This document shows positions 34,907 to 44,183 of a DNA stretch of 64,000 nucleotides, piece after piece (position 1 is the first letter of the stretch; every line of letters starts with the position of its first letter). A program made the translations under genes and the position numbers. Below the pieces are notes generated by a model that made no database searches, was not told where the DNA came from, and worked only from the letters and a program-made list of their open reading frames with translations. Origin of the DNA: Schlegelella_A sp965246805 (GTDB taxonomy: Bacteria > Pseudomonadota > Gammaproteobacteria > Burkholderiales > Burkholderiaceae_C); contig CBDFFO010000010.1 in NCBI GenBank assembly GCA_965246805.1, positions 1 to 64,000 on the forward strand. The letters are read 5' to 3'.

Positions 34907-35665
34907 TCACTGCATGTGTTGGCCGCCGTTGATCGCGATGTTCGCACCGGTCAGGAATGCCGCCTCGTCGGAGGCCAGATAAATGATGAGCCCGGCCACC
35001 TCTTCGGGCTTGCCGAGGCGGCCGACCGGAATCTGCGGAAGGATCTTCGTGTTCAAAATGTCTTCCGGAATGGCGGTGACCATCTTGGTACCGATGTAGC
35101 CCGGCGAGATGGTGTTGACGGTAACCCCCTTCTTCGCGACCTCGAGCGCGAGCGCCTTGGTGAAGCCGTGCACGCCGGCCTTCGCCGCCGAGTAGTTGGT
35201 CTGCCCGAACGCGCCCTTTGAGCCGTTCACCGACGAGACGTTGATCACCCGCCCCCAACCGCGCTCGACCATGCCGTCTGCCACCTGTTTGGTCATGTTG
35301 AACAGCGAATCGAGATTGGTGCGCATCACCGCGTCCCAATTGACCTTGTCCATCTTCTTGAAGGTCATGTCGCGAGTGATGCCGGCGTTGTTGACGAGCA
35401 CGTCGACCGAGCCGGCTTTCTGAAGAACCTCGGCGACCGCACGCGAGCACGACTCGATGTCGGACACATCGCAGGGCACCGCGAGGATCTCGTAGCCGTG
35501 GCCCTTCATGTCTGACACCCACTCGCGATGCTTGGTGTTGCCCGGCGAATAGGTGACGACGACCTTGTAGCCGACGTCGGCCATCTTCATCGAAATCGTC
35601 TCGCCGAGGCCGCCCATGCCGCCCGTGACCAGCACCACCCTTTTGGGCGCGTTGATTTCAACCAT
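34907..35665 (-). CDS. phaB: Acetoacetyl-CoA reductase
   Basis: 252 residues, short-chain dehydrogenase. VTGGMGGLGETI binds NADPH; the catalytic set is Ser145, Tyr158 and Lys162 (NYSAAKAG). ISPGYIGTKMVTAIPEDI and GRLGKPEEVAGLIIYLASDE are typical of PhaB. It makes (R)-3-hydroxybutyryl-CoA for polyhydroxybutyrate. phaC and phaA are not in the window. Confidence 0.92.
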   Translation of the reverse strand: MVEINAPKRVVLVTGGMGGLGETISMKMADVGYKVVVTYSPGNTKHREWVSDMKGHGYEILAVPCDVSDIESCSRAVAEVLQKAGSVDVLVNNAGITRDMTFKKMDKVNWDAVMRTNLDSLFNMTKQVADGMVERGWGRVINVSSVNGSKGAFGQTNYSAAKAGVHGFTKALALEVAKKGVTVNTISPGYIGTKMVTAIPEDILNTKILPQIPVGRLGKPEEVAGLIIYLASDEAAFLTGANIAINGGQHMQ

Positions 35666-35827
35666 CTTTGCCTCCGTTGATTGGGATTGCCGCAAGCCTC
35701 TTGGCGGGCTGCACCGCGGCCATCATGCGCGCGGGCGCCACGCTTGCGAACCTCGGTAACCCGACGTTGGCGCCATGCTTGCGATGTGCGCCATCGCACG
35801 GAACGGCCGCATCGCGAGCCGGCTGCT

Positions 35828-37585
35828 TCACGGCACGATGGTCACGCGCGCCGGCTCGGTCGGCGAACGCAGCGCCGGGCCTTTCAACCACGCCAGCAAC
35901 GCGTCGATATCCGAGCCGCCGCCGCTGCGATCGGTGCCGTCCAGCAGCGTCGTGAAACCATCGCCGCCCTCTGCAAGGAAGCTGTTCACCGCGATGCGAT
36001 AGAAAGCCGCCGGGTCGATCGGCTGGCCGTCGAGCGCCATGCCCCCGGCACGCTCGCCTGCCGGCGCGCTCGGCCTCCACGTGTACGTGAAGCCCTTCGA
36101 AGGCTGCAGCAACACGATCTGGCCGCCGGGTTTCGATTGCGACTCGAGCAAGGCCTTCAATTGCGTTCCGTTCAGCGTCATCATCACCAAGTTGTTGCCG
36201 AAAGGCTGCGAGGTGAAGGCCTGCCCGAAGGTCACGACGCACGGCGAGGCGCCTATGCATTCGAGATCGGAGCGTATGCCGCCAGGGTTCATGAAGGCGA
36301 TGCGGGCGCCGCCGGCTTCGGCGGGCGATGCGGCGGCGAGTTGCGCGTCGGCGATCAGCATGCCCTCCTGGCTCACCTCGGCGCCGTCGCCGCGCGCGAA
36401 CTTCGCGCCCAATACGCCGATGGGCCGATCGGCCACCGGTGCCACGTAGGCACTGAACCCGGCCACGCGCATCGCGACGGCCGTGTCGGGCCGGAACGTG
36501 CGCAGCAGGTTGGCCCATGGCGCCCGGTACGTGGCAGCGACGCGTTCGCGAAGATCGGCCGGCGTGCGCACGTTGAGCACCGGCAGGTTGATGCTCTCGG
36601 TCAGCGCGGGAATGATCTTTCGCGTCCGGCGGTCGAGCTTCAGGTCGACGATGGCGATGCCGCGGCCGAACGACGTCGCCTGGATGATGACCCGGCCGTC
36701 GACGATGCATCGGTAGCCTTGGTGCGTGTGCGCCGACAGGATCAGGCCGACGTCGGCGGAGAGGCGCCTGGCAATGTCGAAGATCGGCCCGTGCGCATCC
36801 GGGCAGCGGGTGTCGTTCCAGTTGCCCCGCTGCTGACTGCTGCCGAGCTCGCCGCCTTCGTGGAACACCGCGATCAAGGTCTTTACACCCTTCGCCTTCA
36901 ACACCTTCGCCGCGCGGTTCACGCCGTCGGCCTCGTCGATGATGCTGAGCCCGGCGATGCCCGAAGGCGAAACGAGCACCGGCAGTGTCTTCGTCACCGC
37001 GCCGATGATGCCGACCCGGACGTTGCCGTAGCGCTTGATCGTGTACGGCGCGAGCACCGGCTGGCCGACCGCATCGAGGATATTCGACGACAGCAGCGGA
37101 AATTTCGCGCCTCGGTAAGGGCCGAGCACGCAGGAACTCACGGCGTCTCCCGGCTTGTTGACCGCGCAGCCGCCGTGGCCGATGCGCTTCAGCTCGCCGA
37201 TGCCGGCGTCGAACTCGTGGTTGCCCACCGCATCGGCTTCGAGCCCGAGGCCGTTCATGAACTCGATCGTGGTCTCGTGCCGATACAGCGTCGACACCAG
37301 CGGCGACGCACCGATCAGATCGCCGGCCGCGATGAACAGGTTGTGCTGCGGCCCCTTGCGCAGTTCGTGCATCAGCCCGGCCAGCGCAGCCGCGCCGCCC
37401 GCTGGCACGTTCACGGGCTTGCCGTCGGCTGCCGGGTTGCGCGGATCGAAGAACGGCAGCGCCAGGCTCGCCGGCTCGAGGTTGCCGTGGAAGTCGTTCA
37501 CGCTGATGACGCGCAGCGACAGCGGCGCGGCCGTTGCCGCGAGGGCCAGGCACAGCCCGGCGATGGCCGCACCCACCGATTTCAT
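35828..37585 (-). CDS. Exported 5'-nucleotidase/2',3'-cyclic phosphodiesterase family protein
   Basis: 585 residues with a signal peptide (about 1-19, ending ATAAP). The metallophosphatase domain has ISVNDFHGNLEP, GDLIGASPL, GNHEFDAGIGELKRIG and LSAHTHQGYRC. The C-terminal 5'-nucleotidase domain has IAFMNPGGIRSDL and TSQPFGNNLVMMTLNGTQLK. It probably dephosphorylates nucleotides in the periplasm so the resulting nucleosides can be taken up by the ABC system encoded upstream. The start overlaps the nucleoside hydrolase stop as ATGA. Confidence 0.9.
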   Translation of the reverse strand: MKSVGAAIAGLCLALAATAAPLSLRVISVNDFHGNLEPASLALPFFDPRNPAADGKPVNVPAGGAAALAGLMHELRKGPQHNLFIAAGDLIGASPLVSTLYRHETTIEFMNGLGLEADAVGNHEFDAGIGELKRIGHGGCAVNKPGDAVSSCVLGPYRGAKFPLLSSNILDAVGQPVLAPYTIKRYGNVRVGIIGAVTKTLPVLVSPSGIAGLSIIDEADGVNRAAKVLKAKGVKTLIAVFHEGGELGSSQQRGNWNDTRCPDAHGPIFDIARRLSADVGLILSAHTHQGYRCIVDGRVIIQATSFGRGIAIVDLKLDRRTRKIIPALTESINLPVLNVRTPADLRERVAATYRAPWANLLRTFRPDTAVAMRVAGFSAYVAPVADRPIGVLGAKFARGDGAEVSQEGMLIADAQLAAASPAEAGGARIAFMNPGGIRSDLECIGASPCVVTFGQAFTSQPFGNNLVMMTLNGTQLKALLESQSKPGGQIVLLQPSKGFTYTWRPSAPAGERAGGMALDGQPIDPAAFYRIAVNSFLAEGGDGFTTLLDGTDRSGGGSDIDALLAWLKGPALRSPTEPARVTIVP

Positions 37586-38571
37586 GTTCGACACTCGCCC
37601 TGTTGTGAGCGGGCGGTGTTGCCGTGACCCGCAAGGCAGGCTCGAAAGTCGACGCGAACGCGGTCTGCATCGACGCCGACGCAGACCGCCTGCGGGGGAG
37701 CCTGGCCCCAAGCGCCGAGCGCGCCGACGAAGTCGGCCGTGACCTGGATCGACTGGCCGAGCGCCGCGCCTTCGGTGACGACGCGAACCGGCCCGTGCCG
37801 AAGCGTGAAGGCGGACGGATCGAGCGCGCACGCGACCGCACTCGCGTCGTGCGAGTAGATCCCGTCGCCGGTGCGCTCGCGGCAGAACGCTTCGTAGACG
37901 CGCGTGATCTCCCAGATGAAGCGGCCTTCCTCGCCACCCGACTGCGCAAGCTCGGCGAGGTAGGCGTTCGTCATCTCGATCTCGTGCGTCACGTCGAGGC
38001 CGACGACCGTGACGGGCCAGCGCGCAGTCATCACGATGTCGGCCGCATGCGGGTCGTTGTAGAAGTTCGCCTCGGCGACCGGCGAGATGTTGCCGCGATG
38101 ACCCCGCTCGCCGAACGCGCCGCCCATCACGACGACGCGTTCGACATGTTCGACGAGCGCCGGGTCGCGTTGCAGGGCGAGCGCGAGGTTGGTGAGGGGA
38201 CCGACCGCGACGATCGTGAGCTCGCGCGAATATCGGCGCGCCAGGGCGCTGATGAACTCGGGCGCCGGCGCTGGATCGGCCCCGCGTCGCGTTGCGGGCG
38301 CGGGCGAGGTGTCGCCCATGCCGTCGTGGCCGTGGATGAACCACGGAAACTCGCGCGCCGCGTTGACGAGCGCCTTCGACGCGCCGCGCGCGACCGGCGC
38401 CTCGATCATGAAGCGCTCGCACAGCGAGAGCGCGTTCGCGGTGGTGGTGTCGACCGATGCGTTGCCGAACACGGTCGTGATGCCGACCAGCTCGGCTCGC
38501 CGATCGCGCGCGAGCATCAGCAGCGCCATCGCGTCGTCGATGCCAGGGTCGGTGTCGAAGAGGATCTTCAC
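37582..38571 (-). CDS. Nucleoside hydrolase, inosine/uridine-preferring type
   Basis: 329 residues. DTDPGIDDAMALLML is the calcium and ribose-binding signature at the N-terminus; VVMGGAFGERGHRGNISPVA and EANFYNDPHAADIV follow, with HDASAVACAL later. It splits nucleosides to base and ribose. Lies between deoA and the 5'-nucleotidase gene in the salvage operon. Base preference is not predictable. Confidence 0.93.
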   Translation of the reverse strand: MKILFDTDPGIDDAMALLMLARDRRAELVGITTVFGNASVDTTTANALSLCERFMIEAPVARGASKALVNAAREFPWFIHGHDGMGDTSPAPATRRGADPAPAPEFISALARRYSRELTIVAVGPLTNLALALQRDPALVEHVERVVVMGGAFGERGHRGNISPVAEANFYNDPHAADIVMTARWPVTVVGLDVTHEIEMTNAYLAELAQSGGEEGRFIWEITRVYEAFCRERTGDGIYSHDASAVACALDPSAFTLRHGPVRVVTEGAALGQSIQVTADFVGALGAWGQAPPQAVCVGVDADRVRVDFRACLAGHGNTARSQQGECRT

Positions 38572-38581
38572 GTGGCGGGGG

Positions 38582-39904
38582 TCAAGCGGCGGTGACCTGT
38601 TCGATCATCACGTCGCACGGCTTCGTCTCCTGCTCACCGATGTGGATCAGTTCGGCGAGGCGCTTCGTCGCGACCGCGGCTGCGTCGGCATCGGCCGCAT
38701 GCACCACGGCGATCACATCGCCGGCCCGCACCGGCTGGCCGATCGACGCGACGGCCGTGAGCCCGACGCGGTGATCGACGGCGTCGCTCGCCTGCCGCCG
38801 TCCGCCGCCGAGCTCCACCACGACGAGGCCGACATCGCGCGTGTCGATACGCTCGACCCAGCCCGCACGCTCCGCCAGCACCTTGCGCTGCACCGGCGCG
38901 ACCGGCAGGTAAGCGTGCGGTCGTTCGATGAAATCGACGGGCCCGCCGAGCGCACTCACCATGCGCGCGAACCGTTCGAGCGCGCGGCCGTTGGCGAGCA
39001 CCGCATCGACCTTCGCGAGGCCTTCTTCCACATCGCCCGCGAGCCGGCCGATCACGAGCAACTCGGCGCTGAGCCGTCGCGTCACCTCGACCAGCCGCGG
39101 CTCCACCCCTCGGCCGTGCAGCATGTCGAGCGCTTCGTGCACCTCGAGGGCGTTGCCTGCGGTGTGGCCGAGCACCTCGTTCATGTCGGTGACGAACGCA
39201 TGCGTCGGCAAGTCAGCACCGATCGCCACCTGCGCGATCGAGCGGCCGAGTGAGCGTGCCGTCGGCAGATCGGGCGCGAACGCACCGTTGCCGCACTTCA
39301 CGTCCATCACCAGGCCTTGCACGCCGGCCGCGAGCTTCTTCGAGAGGATGCTCGCGGTGATGAGCGGGATCGATTCGACCGTGGCCGTCACGTCACGCAG
39401 CGCGTAGAGGTGTCCGTCGGCCGGTGCGATCTCGGCCGTCTGGCCGACGATCGCGCAGCCCACATCGCGCAGCACGGTGCGCAACACATCGACGTCGGGC
39501 GTGCTCACGTAGCCCGGGATGCTGTCGAGCTTGTCGAGCGTGCCGCCGGTGTGGCCGAGGCCGCGGCCCGAGACCATCGGCACGTATCCGCCGCACGCGG
39601 CGACGACGGGCGCGAGCACCAGGCTCACCTTGTCGCCGACGCCGCCACTCGAATGCTTGTCGAGGACCGGGCCGGCGAGGTTGGCGCCGGACCACTCGAG
39701 CACATCGCCCGAGCGCGTCATCGCGCGCGTGAGCGCGACGGTTTCCGTGTCGCTCATGCCGTTCAGGAAGAGGGCCATCGTCATCGCGGCGGCTTGCTGC
39801 TCGCTCCAGGAGCCGTCGACGAGGCCGAGCACGAAGGCGTCGATGTGGGCGGCGGCGAGCGCGTGCTTGTCGCGTTTGAGGCGGATGATTTCCTGAGCCA
39901 GCAT
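38582..39904 (-). CDS. deoA: Thymidine phosphorylase
   Basis: 440 residues. KHSSGGVGDKVSLVLAP and SGRGLGHTGGTLDKLDSIPG are the phosphate and nucleoside-binding signatures of the family, with VMDVKCGNGAF following. Cleaves thymidine or deoxyuridine to base and deoxyribose-1-phosphate, which DeoC acts on after mutase. Ten bases upstream of the nucleoside hydrolase gene. Confidence 0.95.
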   Translation of the reverse strand: MLAQEIIRLKRDKHALAAAHIDAFVLGLVDGSWSEQQAAAMTMALFLNGMSDTETVALTRAMTRSGDVLEWSGANLAGPVLDKHSSGGVGDKVSLVLAPVVAACGGYVPMVSGRGLGHTGGTLDKLDSIPGYVSTPDVDVLRTVLRDVGCAIVGQTAEIAPADGHLYALRDVTATVESIPLITASILSKKLAAGVQGLVMDVKCGNGAFAPDLPTARSLGRSIAQVAIGADLPTHAFVTDMNEVLGHTAGNALEVHEALDMLHGRGVEPRLVEVTRRLSAELLVIGRLAGDVEEGLAKVDAVLANGRALERFARMVSALGGPVDFIERPHAYLPVAPVQRKVLAERAGWVERIDTRDVGLVVVELGGGRRQASDAVDHRVGLTAVASIGQPVRAGDVIAVVHAADADAAAVATKRLAELIHIGEQETKPCDVMIEQVTAA

Positions 39905-39976
39905 GTCGTTGGTCTTCGCAGCGTCCGATCGGCACCGAGGGGTTGCACCGGCATTGTGGGCCGCGGGCCGCTCCTC

Positions 39977-40744
39977 TCAATATCCGCCCGTCGACGCTTT
40001 CGGGGTCTGATCGCTTAGCACCGCTTCGATGTCGTTCAGCAAGCCGCTCGCACCGATTCGAAAGCGTTGCGGCCTGAGCGCGGCCGGCCCGAGCGCCGCG
40101 CTGCAGAGGTCGATGTAGAGCGCGGCGTCGGCCACGGTGCGCACGCCGCCCGACGCCTTGAAGCCGGCGTGCGTCGAGGCGTGCGCATCGCCGGCAATGG
40201 CGTCGAGCATCACGCGCGCGGCGGCAGGGCTGGCGCTCACCGGTGTCTTGCCGGTGCTCGTCTTCAGGAAATCGGCGCCGGCGTCGAGAGCGATTCGCGA
40301 AGCCTGCCGAATGAGCGCGGTGTCGACCAAGATGCCGGTCTCGAGGATCACCTTGAGCACCAGGCCCTTGGTGGCCCGGCGCACCGCCACCAGCACGCGC
40401 TCGGCGGCCTCCACGTCACCGCGCTGGAGATGCCCGAACGGCAACACCAGATCGATCTCCTGCGCGCCGCTGTCGACGATCGAGGCAGCGTCTCGCGTGG
40501 CGCGCTCGACATCGCCGCTGCCGTCGGGGAAGTTCGCCACCGCGGCGACGGCGATGGCCGGTGGCAACGAACGCCGTGCGAGCGCTGCGAAGCGTGGCCA
40601 GACGCAGACGGCGGCGACCCTGCCGTGCGGCCCCTGCGCGCGGGCGCAGATCTGCTCGATGTCAGCCTCGGTATCGGCGTCGTTCAGGCTCGTGAGGTCG
40701 AGACAGGCGAGCGCGATGCGGGCAGCTTGAGCGGTGTCGGTCAT
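39977..40744 (-). CDS. deoC: Deoxyribose-phosphate aldolase
   Basis: 255 residues. Class I aldolase with Schiff-base Lys161 in DFLKTSTGKTP and Lys196 in GFKASGGVRT. Turns deoxyribose-5-phosphate to glyceraldehyde-3-phosphate and acetaldehyde. The tail (EAVLSDQTPKASTGGY) ends in the C-terminal Tyr that assists catalysis in E. coli DeoC. Confidence 0.95.
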   Translation of the reverse strand: MTDTAQAARIALACLDLTSLNDADTEADIEQICARAQGPHGRVAAVCVWPRFAALARRSLPPAIAVAAVANFPDGSGDVERATRDAASIVDSGAQEIDLVLPFGHLQRGDVEAAERVLVAVRRATKGLVLKVILETGILVDTALIRQASRIALDAGADFLKTSTGKTPVSASPAAARVMLDAIAGDAHASTHAGFKASGGVRTVADAALYIDLCSAALGPAALRPQRFRIGASGLLNDIEAVLSDQTPKASTGGY

Positions 40745-40751
40745 GGCGAAA

Positions 40752-40793
40752 GGCTCATCGTGTCGGGCTCATCGTGTCGGGCTCATCGTCTCG
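40752..40793. repeat. 14-bp direct repeat, three copies
   Basis: GGCTCATCGTGTCG occurs at 40752-40765 and 40766-40779, then with one change at 40780-40793. It lies in the 92-base spacer between the purine nucleoside phosphorylase gene and deoC. Confidence 0.9.
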
Positions 40794-40836
40794 TGCGAGC
40801 GGGACGCGAACCGGAATCGGCGATCACGCGCCGGCA

Positions 40837-41664
40837 TCATGCCGTGACATCGATCGCGCCGATCACATCGGCCAGCAGGCGGCTCGCGACCGCGCTCGTT
40901 GCCTGCGCCTGCGCCAGCGTGTGCGCATGGCTCAACGATTCGGTCGACAGGCCGGCCGCCATGTTGGTGAGCATCGAGAGCGCGAGCACCCGCATGCCGG
41001 CGCGCCGCGCGATGATGGTCTCCGGCACCGTGCTCATGCCGACCGCATCGGCGCCGAGCGACCGGAACATGCGGATCTCGGCCGGCGTTTCGAACTGCGG
41101 GCCGAGCGTCCAGGCGTAGACGCCTTCGTGCAGCGTCACGCCGCTCGTCTTGGCAACGGCGTGTGCACGCGCGCGCAGCGCGGCGTCGTAGGCGTCGATC
41201 ATGTCGACGAAGCGCTCCGAGCCGGTCTCGCCGACCAGCGGCGAACGATGCGCCAGGTTCAGGTGATCGGTGAGCACCATCAGGCTGCCCGCCGGCATGT
41301 CGAGACGCAGGCTGCCGGCCGCGTTGGTCTGCACGAGCACCTCGCATCCGAACGCGTTCAACGTTCGCAGCGGCAGCTTCATGCCGTTCACGTCGCCGGT
41401 CTCGTACGCGTGTTTGCGGCCACTCATCACGACCACTTCGTTGGCGCCGATGCGGCCGATGCAGAGCTCGCCCGAATGACCCTGCACGCCCGCCGGCGGA
41501 AAGCCTTCGAGCTCGCCGTACGGTACGCGAACGAGGTCTTCGATGTGTTCGACGACGCCGGCCCAGCCCGATCCGAGCACGACCGCGATGCGCGGCTTCG
41601 CGTCCGGCAGGCGCGCGCGCAGTTGCGCCAGGGCCGTCGGTGCAGGTGCGGCGAAGCCGTTCAT
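40837..41664 (-). CDS. Purine nucleoside phosphorylase, trimeric (XapA/PunA) type
   Basis: 275 residues. VVLGSGWAGVVEHIED, SGRKHAYETGDVNGMKLPLR, LVQTNAAGSLRLDM and YAWTLGPQFETPAEIRMFRS followed by GADAVGMSTVPE define the trimeric family. Splits inosine, guanosine or xanthosine to base and ribose-1-phosphate. The ATG at 41664 overlaps the cdd stop as ATGA; the longer frame upstream is not protein-like. Confidence 0.93.
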   Translation of the reverse strand: MNGFAAPAPTALAQLRARLPDAKPRIAVVLGSGWAGVVEHIEDLVRVPYGELEGFPPAGVQGHSGELCIGRIGANEVVVMSGRKHAYETGDVNGMKLPLRTLNAFGCEVLVQTNAAGSLRLDMPAGSLMVLTDHLNLAHRSPLVGETGSERFVDMIDAYDAALRARAHAVAKTSGVTLHEGVYAWTLGPQFETPAEIRMFRSLGADAVGMSTVPETIIARRAGMRVLALSMLTNMAAGLSTESLSHAHTLAQAQATSAVASRLLADVIGAIDVTA

Positions 41665-42077
41665 GGGACCAGGTTCCCGGGGCCGAAACTCGACGGCAAC
41701 AGCGCGCCGAGCGTGAACGTGGCGCGCACCTTCTGGCGGTCGCCGACCAGCACCGCCGCATCGGGACCCGCAAACTCGCGCAGCTTCTGCCGGCACCCAC
41801 CGCACGGCGTGACCAGGCCCTCGCCGTTGCCCACGACGGCGAGCGCCTTCGCCTCGCGGCCGCCGGCCAGCACCATCGCGGCGAGCGCCGCCGCCTCGGC
41901 ACAGACGCCCTGCGGGTACGCCGCGTTCTCGACGTTGCATCCCGCGTGGATGCGGCCGTGCTCGTCGAGCACCGCGGCGCCGACGGCGAACGTCGAATAG
42001 GGTGCGTACGCGTGCTGCTGCGCATCGACCGCGGCTTGCCAGAGCGCCTGCTGCTGCGGCCCGGTGAGGTTTGTCAT
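41661..42077 (-). CDS. cdd: Cytidine deaminase
   Basis: 138 residues, homotetrameric zinc enzyme type. CNVENAAYPQGVCAEAAAL gives Cys59 and catalytic Glu61; TPCGGCRQKLREF gives Cys92 and Cys95. Converts cytidine to uridine. The start overlaps the permease stop as TGATG. Confidence 0.95.
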   Translation of the reverse strand: MTNLTGPQQQALWQAAVDAQQHAYAPYSTFAVGAAVLDEHGRIHAGCNVENAAYPQGVCAEAAALAAMVLAGGREAKALAVVGNGEGLVTPCGGCRQKLREFAGPDAAVLVGDRQKVRATFTLGALLPSSFGPGNLVP

Positions 42078-43045
42078 CAACGTTCCTTCAGGTAGGGCGA
42101 GCCGAGCGCGCGTGGCGCCATGCTGCGGCCGAAAAAGCCGGCGAGCAGGATCACCGTGAGCAGGTAAGGTAGGGCCTGGACCGCCTGCACCGGGACCTCG
42201 CCGAGGCCCGGCACGCTCACGCCTTGCAGGCGGATCGCGGCGGCATCGAGGAAGCCGAACAACAAGCATGCCCAGAGCGCGGGGAACGGTCGCCAGTTGC
42301 CGAAGATCATCGCGGCGAGCGCCATAAAGCCACGGCCGGCCGTCATGTTCGGCGCGAACGACGCGCTCTGCGCGAGCACCAGGTCGCTGCCGGCAAGGCC
42401 GCACAGCAAGCCGTTCAAGGTGAGCGCGGCATAGCGCAGGCGCACCACCGAAACGCCGGCCGCATCGACCATGTGCGGGTTCTCGCCGACCGCGCGCACG
42501 CGCAAGCCGAAACGCGTGCGGTAGAGCAGCCACCACACCGCGAAAACCAGCATCAGCGCGAGGTAGACCAGCGCGTGGTGGCTGAGCAGCCCGTCGCCGA
42601 CGATGGCGCCCACGAACGGCGCGTTGCGGAAGGCTTCGGCCGCGCTGGGCCACAGCGCATGCAGACGCACGCCGTCACCGACCGGCGCGGTCTGGCCGCC
42701 TTGGTGGAACCACGCGATCGCGAGCACCACCGTCAGGCCCGACGCGATGATGTTGATCGCCATGCCCGAGACGACCTGGTCGCCGCGATGACTCACGCAT
42801 GCGAAGCCGTGCAGCCACGAGAGCGCGACGGCGGTGCCCATCGCCAGCCCGATCGCGATCGTGGTCGAGCCGAACGCCGCGCCGCCGGCGGCGGCCGCGA
42901 ACGCGGCGAACAGCATCTTGCCCTCGAGGCCGATGTCGATCACGCCGGAGCGCTCGGCGACGAGGCCGGCGAGCGCGCACAAGATGAGCGGCGTCGCGAC
43001 GCGCAAGGTCGAGGCGATCAACGCGCCGATCAGCTGCTCATCCAT
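42077..43045 (-). CDS. Nucleoside ABC transporter permease (NupQ-like)
   Basis: 322 residues, about eight to ten membrane segments. VAERSGVIDIGLEGKMLFAA is the conserved signature of branched-chain-type permeases that work with BMP proteins. TAGRGFMALAAMIFGNW is also typical. Forms the channel with the permease encoded just upstream; the genes overlap by 8 bases. Confidence 0.9.
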   Translation of the reverse strand: MDEQLIGALIASTLRVATPLILCALAGLVAERSGVIDIGLEGKMLFAAFAAAAGGAAFGSTTIAIGLAMGTAVALSWLHGFACVSHRGDQVVSGMAINIIASGLTVVLAIAWFHQGGQTAPVGDGVRLHALWPSAAEAFRNAPFVGAIVGDGLLSHHALVYLALMLVFAVWWLLYRTRFGLRVRAVGENPHMVDAAGVSVVRLRYAALTLNGLLCGLAGSDLVLAQSASFAPNMTAGRGFMALAAMIFGNWRPFPALWACLLFGFLDAAAIRLQGVSVPGLGEVPVQAVQALPYLLTVILLAGFFGRSMAPRALGSPYLKER

Positions 43046-44183
43046 GAACCACCTCGCTCGTCGAGTCGGGCACCGGCGGGCGCAGGCGCGCGCCGAGGGC
43101 CCGGGTGGCGCGGCTCACGGTCGGTGCGATCACGTACGCCATGGCGCCCGAGAACAGCACGATGAAGCCTTGCAGCATCACGACCATGTCGCGCGTGAAT
43201 CCCGGCACGTCGAAGCTCACTTCGGCGCCGCCCTGGAACAGCGCGCCGAACAGCAGGCTCGCGAGCACGATCCCAACCGGATGGTTGCGCCCCATCACCG
43301 CGACCGCGATGCCGGTGAAGCCGGCGCCGCCGACAAAGTCGAGCAGCAGCTTGCCGTTCACGCCGGCGATCTCGTTCATGCCGACCATGCCGGCGAGCGC
43401 GCCCGAGACCGCCATCGCGATCATGATCTGCCGCTTCGGCCGGATGCCGGCGTAGGCGGCCGCACCTTCGCTCGAGCCGACGGTGCGCAACCGATAACCC
43501 GCCCGGCTCCGCCACAGCAACGCGTACACGCCGACTGCCGACAACAGCGCCAGAAAGAGGCTGATGTTGAGCGGCGACGATGGCCACTCGATGCCGAGCC
43601 AGGCCAGCGCCTCCTTCATCGACGGCAGGTGCGCCGCCGGCCCGAACGGCGCGCTCTCGACCGACATGCCGCCGGGCGCCTTCAGCGGGTTGACGAGCAG
43701 GTAGACGAGCAGGCTGCTCGCGAGAAAGTTGAACATGATCGTCGTGATGACGATGTGGCTGCCGCGATAGGCCTGCAGGAAGGCCGGCACCGCGGCCCAC
43801 AACACGCCGAACACGATGCTGCCGACGAGCATCAGCGGCAACACGACGGGGGCGGGCAACCTGGGCGAGAGCCAGAGCGCGACCAGGCCGCAGCCGAGCC
43901 CGCCGAGCGTGGCCTGGCCCTCGGCGCCGATGTTGAAGAGCCCGGCATGGAACGCGACCGCGATGGCCAGGCCCGTGAAGATGAAACTCGTCGTGTAGTA
44001 GAGCGTGTAGGAGAGGCCGCGCTCGGTGCCGAAGGCGCCGCGCACGAGCACGGCCAGCACATCGAGCGGGCTCTGGCCGACGAACCAGACGACGATGCCC
44101 GCCGCGAGCAACGCGACCGCGAGGTTGACGAGCGGCAGCAGCAGCACGTCGACCCATCGCGGCCGCGTCGGTGATTCGCTCAC
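43038..44183 (-). CDS. Nucleoside ABC transporter permease (NupP-like)
   Basis: 381 residues with about nine membrane helices. VAFHAGLFNIGAEGQATLGG is the inner-membrane permease signature; GFTGIAVAVMGRNHPVGIVL follows further on. Starts at GTG 44183, which overlaps the ATPase stop as GTGA; a longer frame would run into the ATPase gene. Confidence 0.9.
   Translation of the reverse strand: MSESPTRPRWVDVLLLPLVNLAVALLAAGIVVWFVGQSPLDVLAVLVRGAFGTERGLSYTLYYTTSFIFTGLAIAVAFHAGLFNIGAEGQATLGGLGCGLVALWLSPRLPAPVVLPLMLVGSIVFGVLWAAVPAFLQAYRGSHIVITTIMFNFLASSLLVYLLVNPLKAPGGMSVESAPFGPAAHLPSMKEALAWLGIEWPSSPLNISLFLALLSAVGVYALLWRSRAGYRLRTVGSSEGAAAYAGIRPKRQIMIAMAVSGALAGMVGMNEIAGVNGKLLLDFVGGAGFTGIAVAVMGRNHPVGIVLASLLFGALFQGGAEVSFDVPGFTRDMVVMLQGFIVLFSGAMAYVIAPTVSRATRALGARLRPPVPDSTSEVVHG

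Noticed and set aside
35658..37949. 763-codon frame overlapping the 5'-nucleotidase gene
   Set aside because: Same strand but different frame from the metallophosphatase, with Arg-rich composition and no domain.
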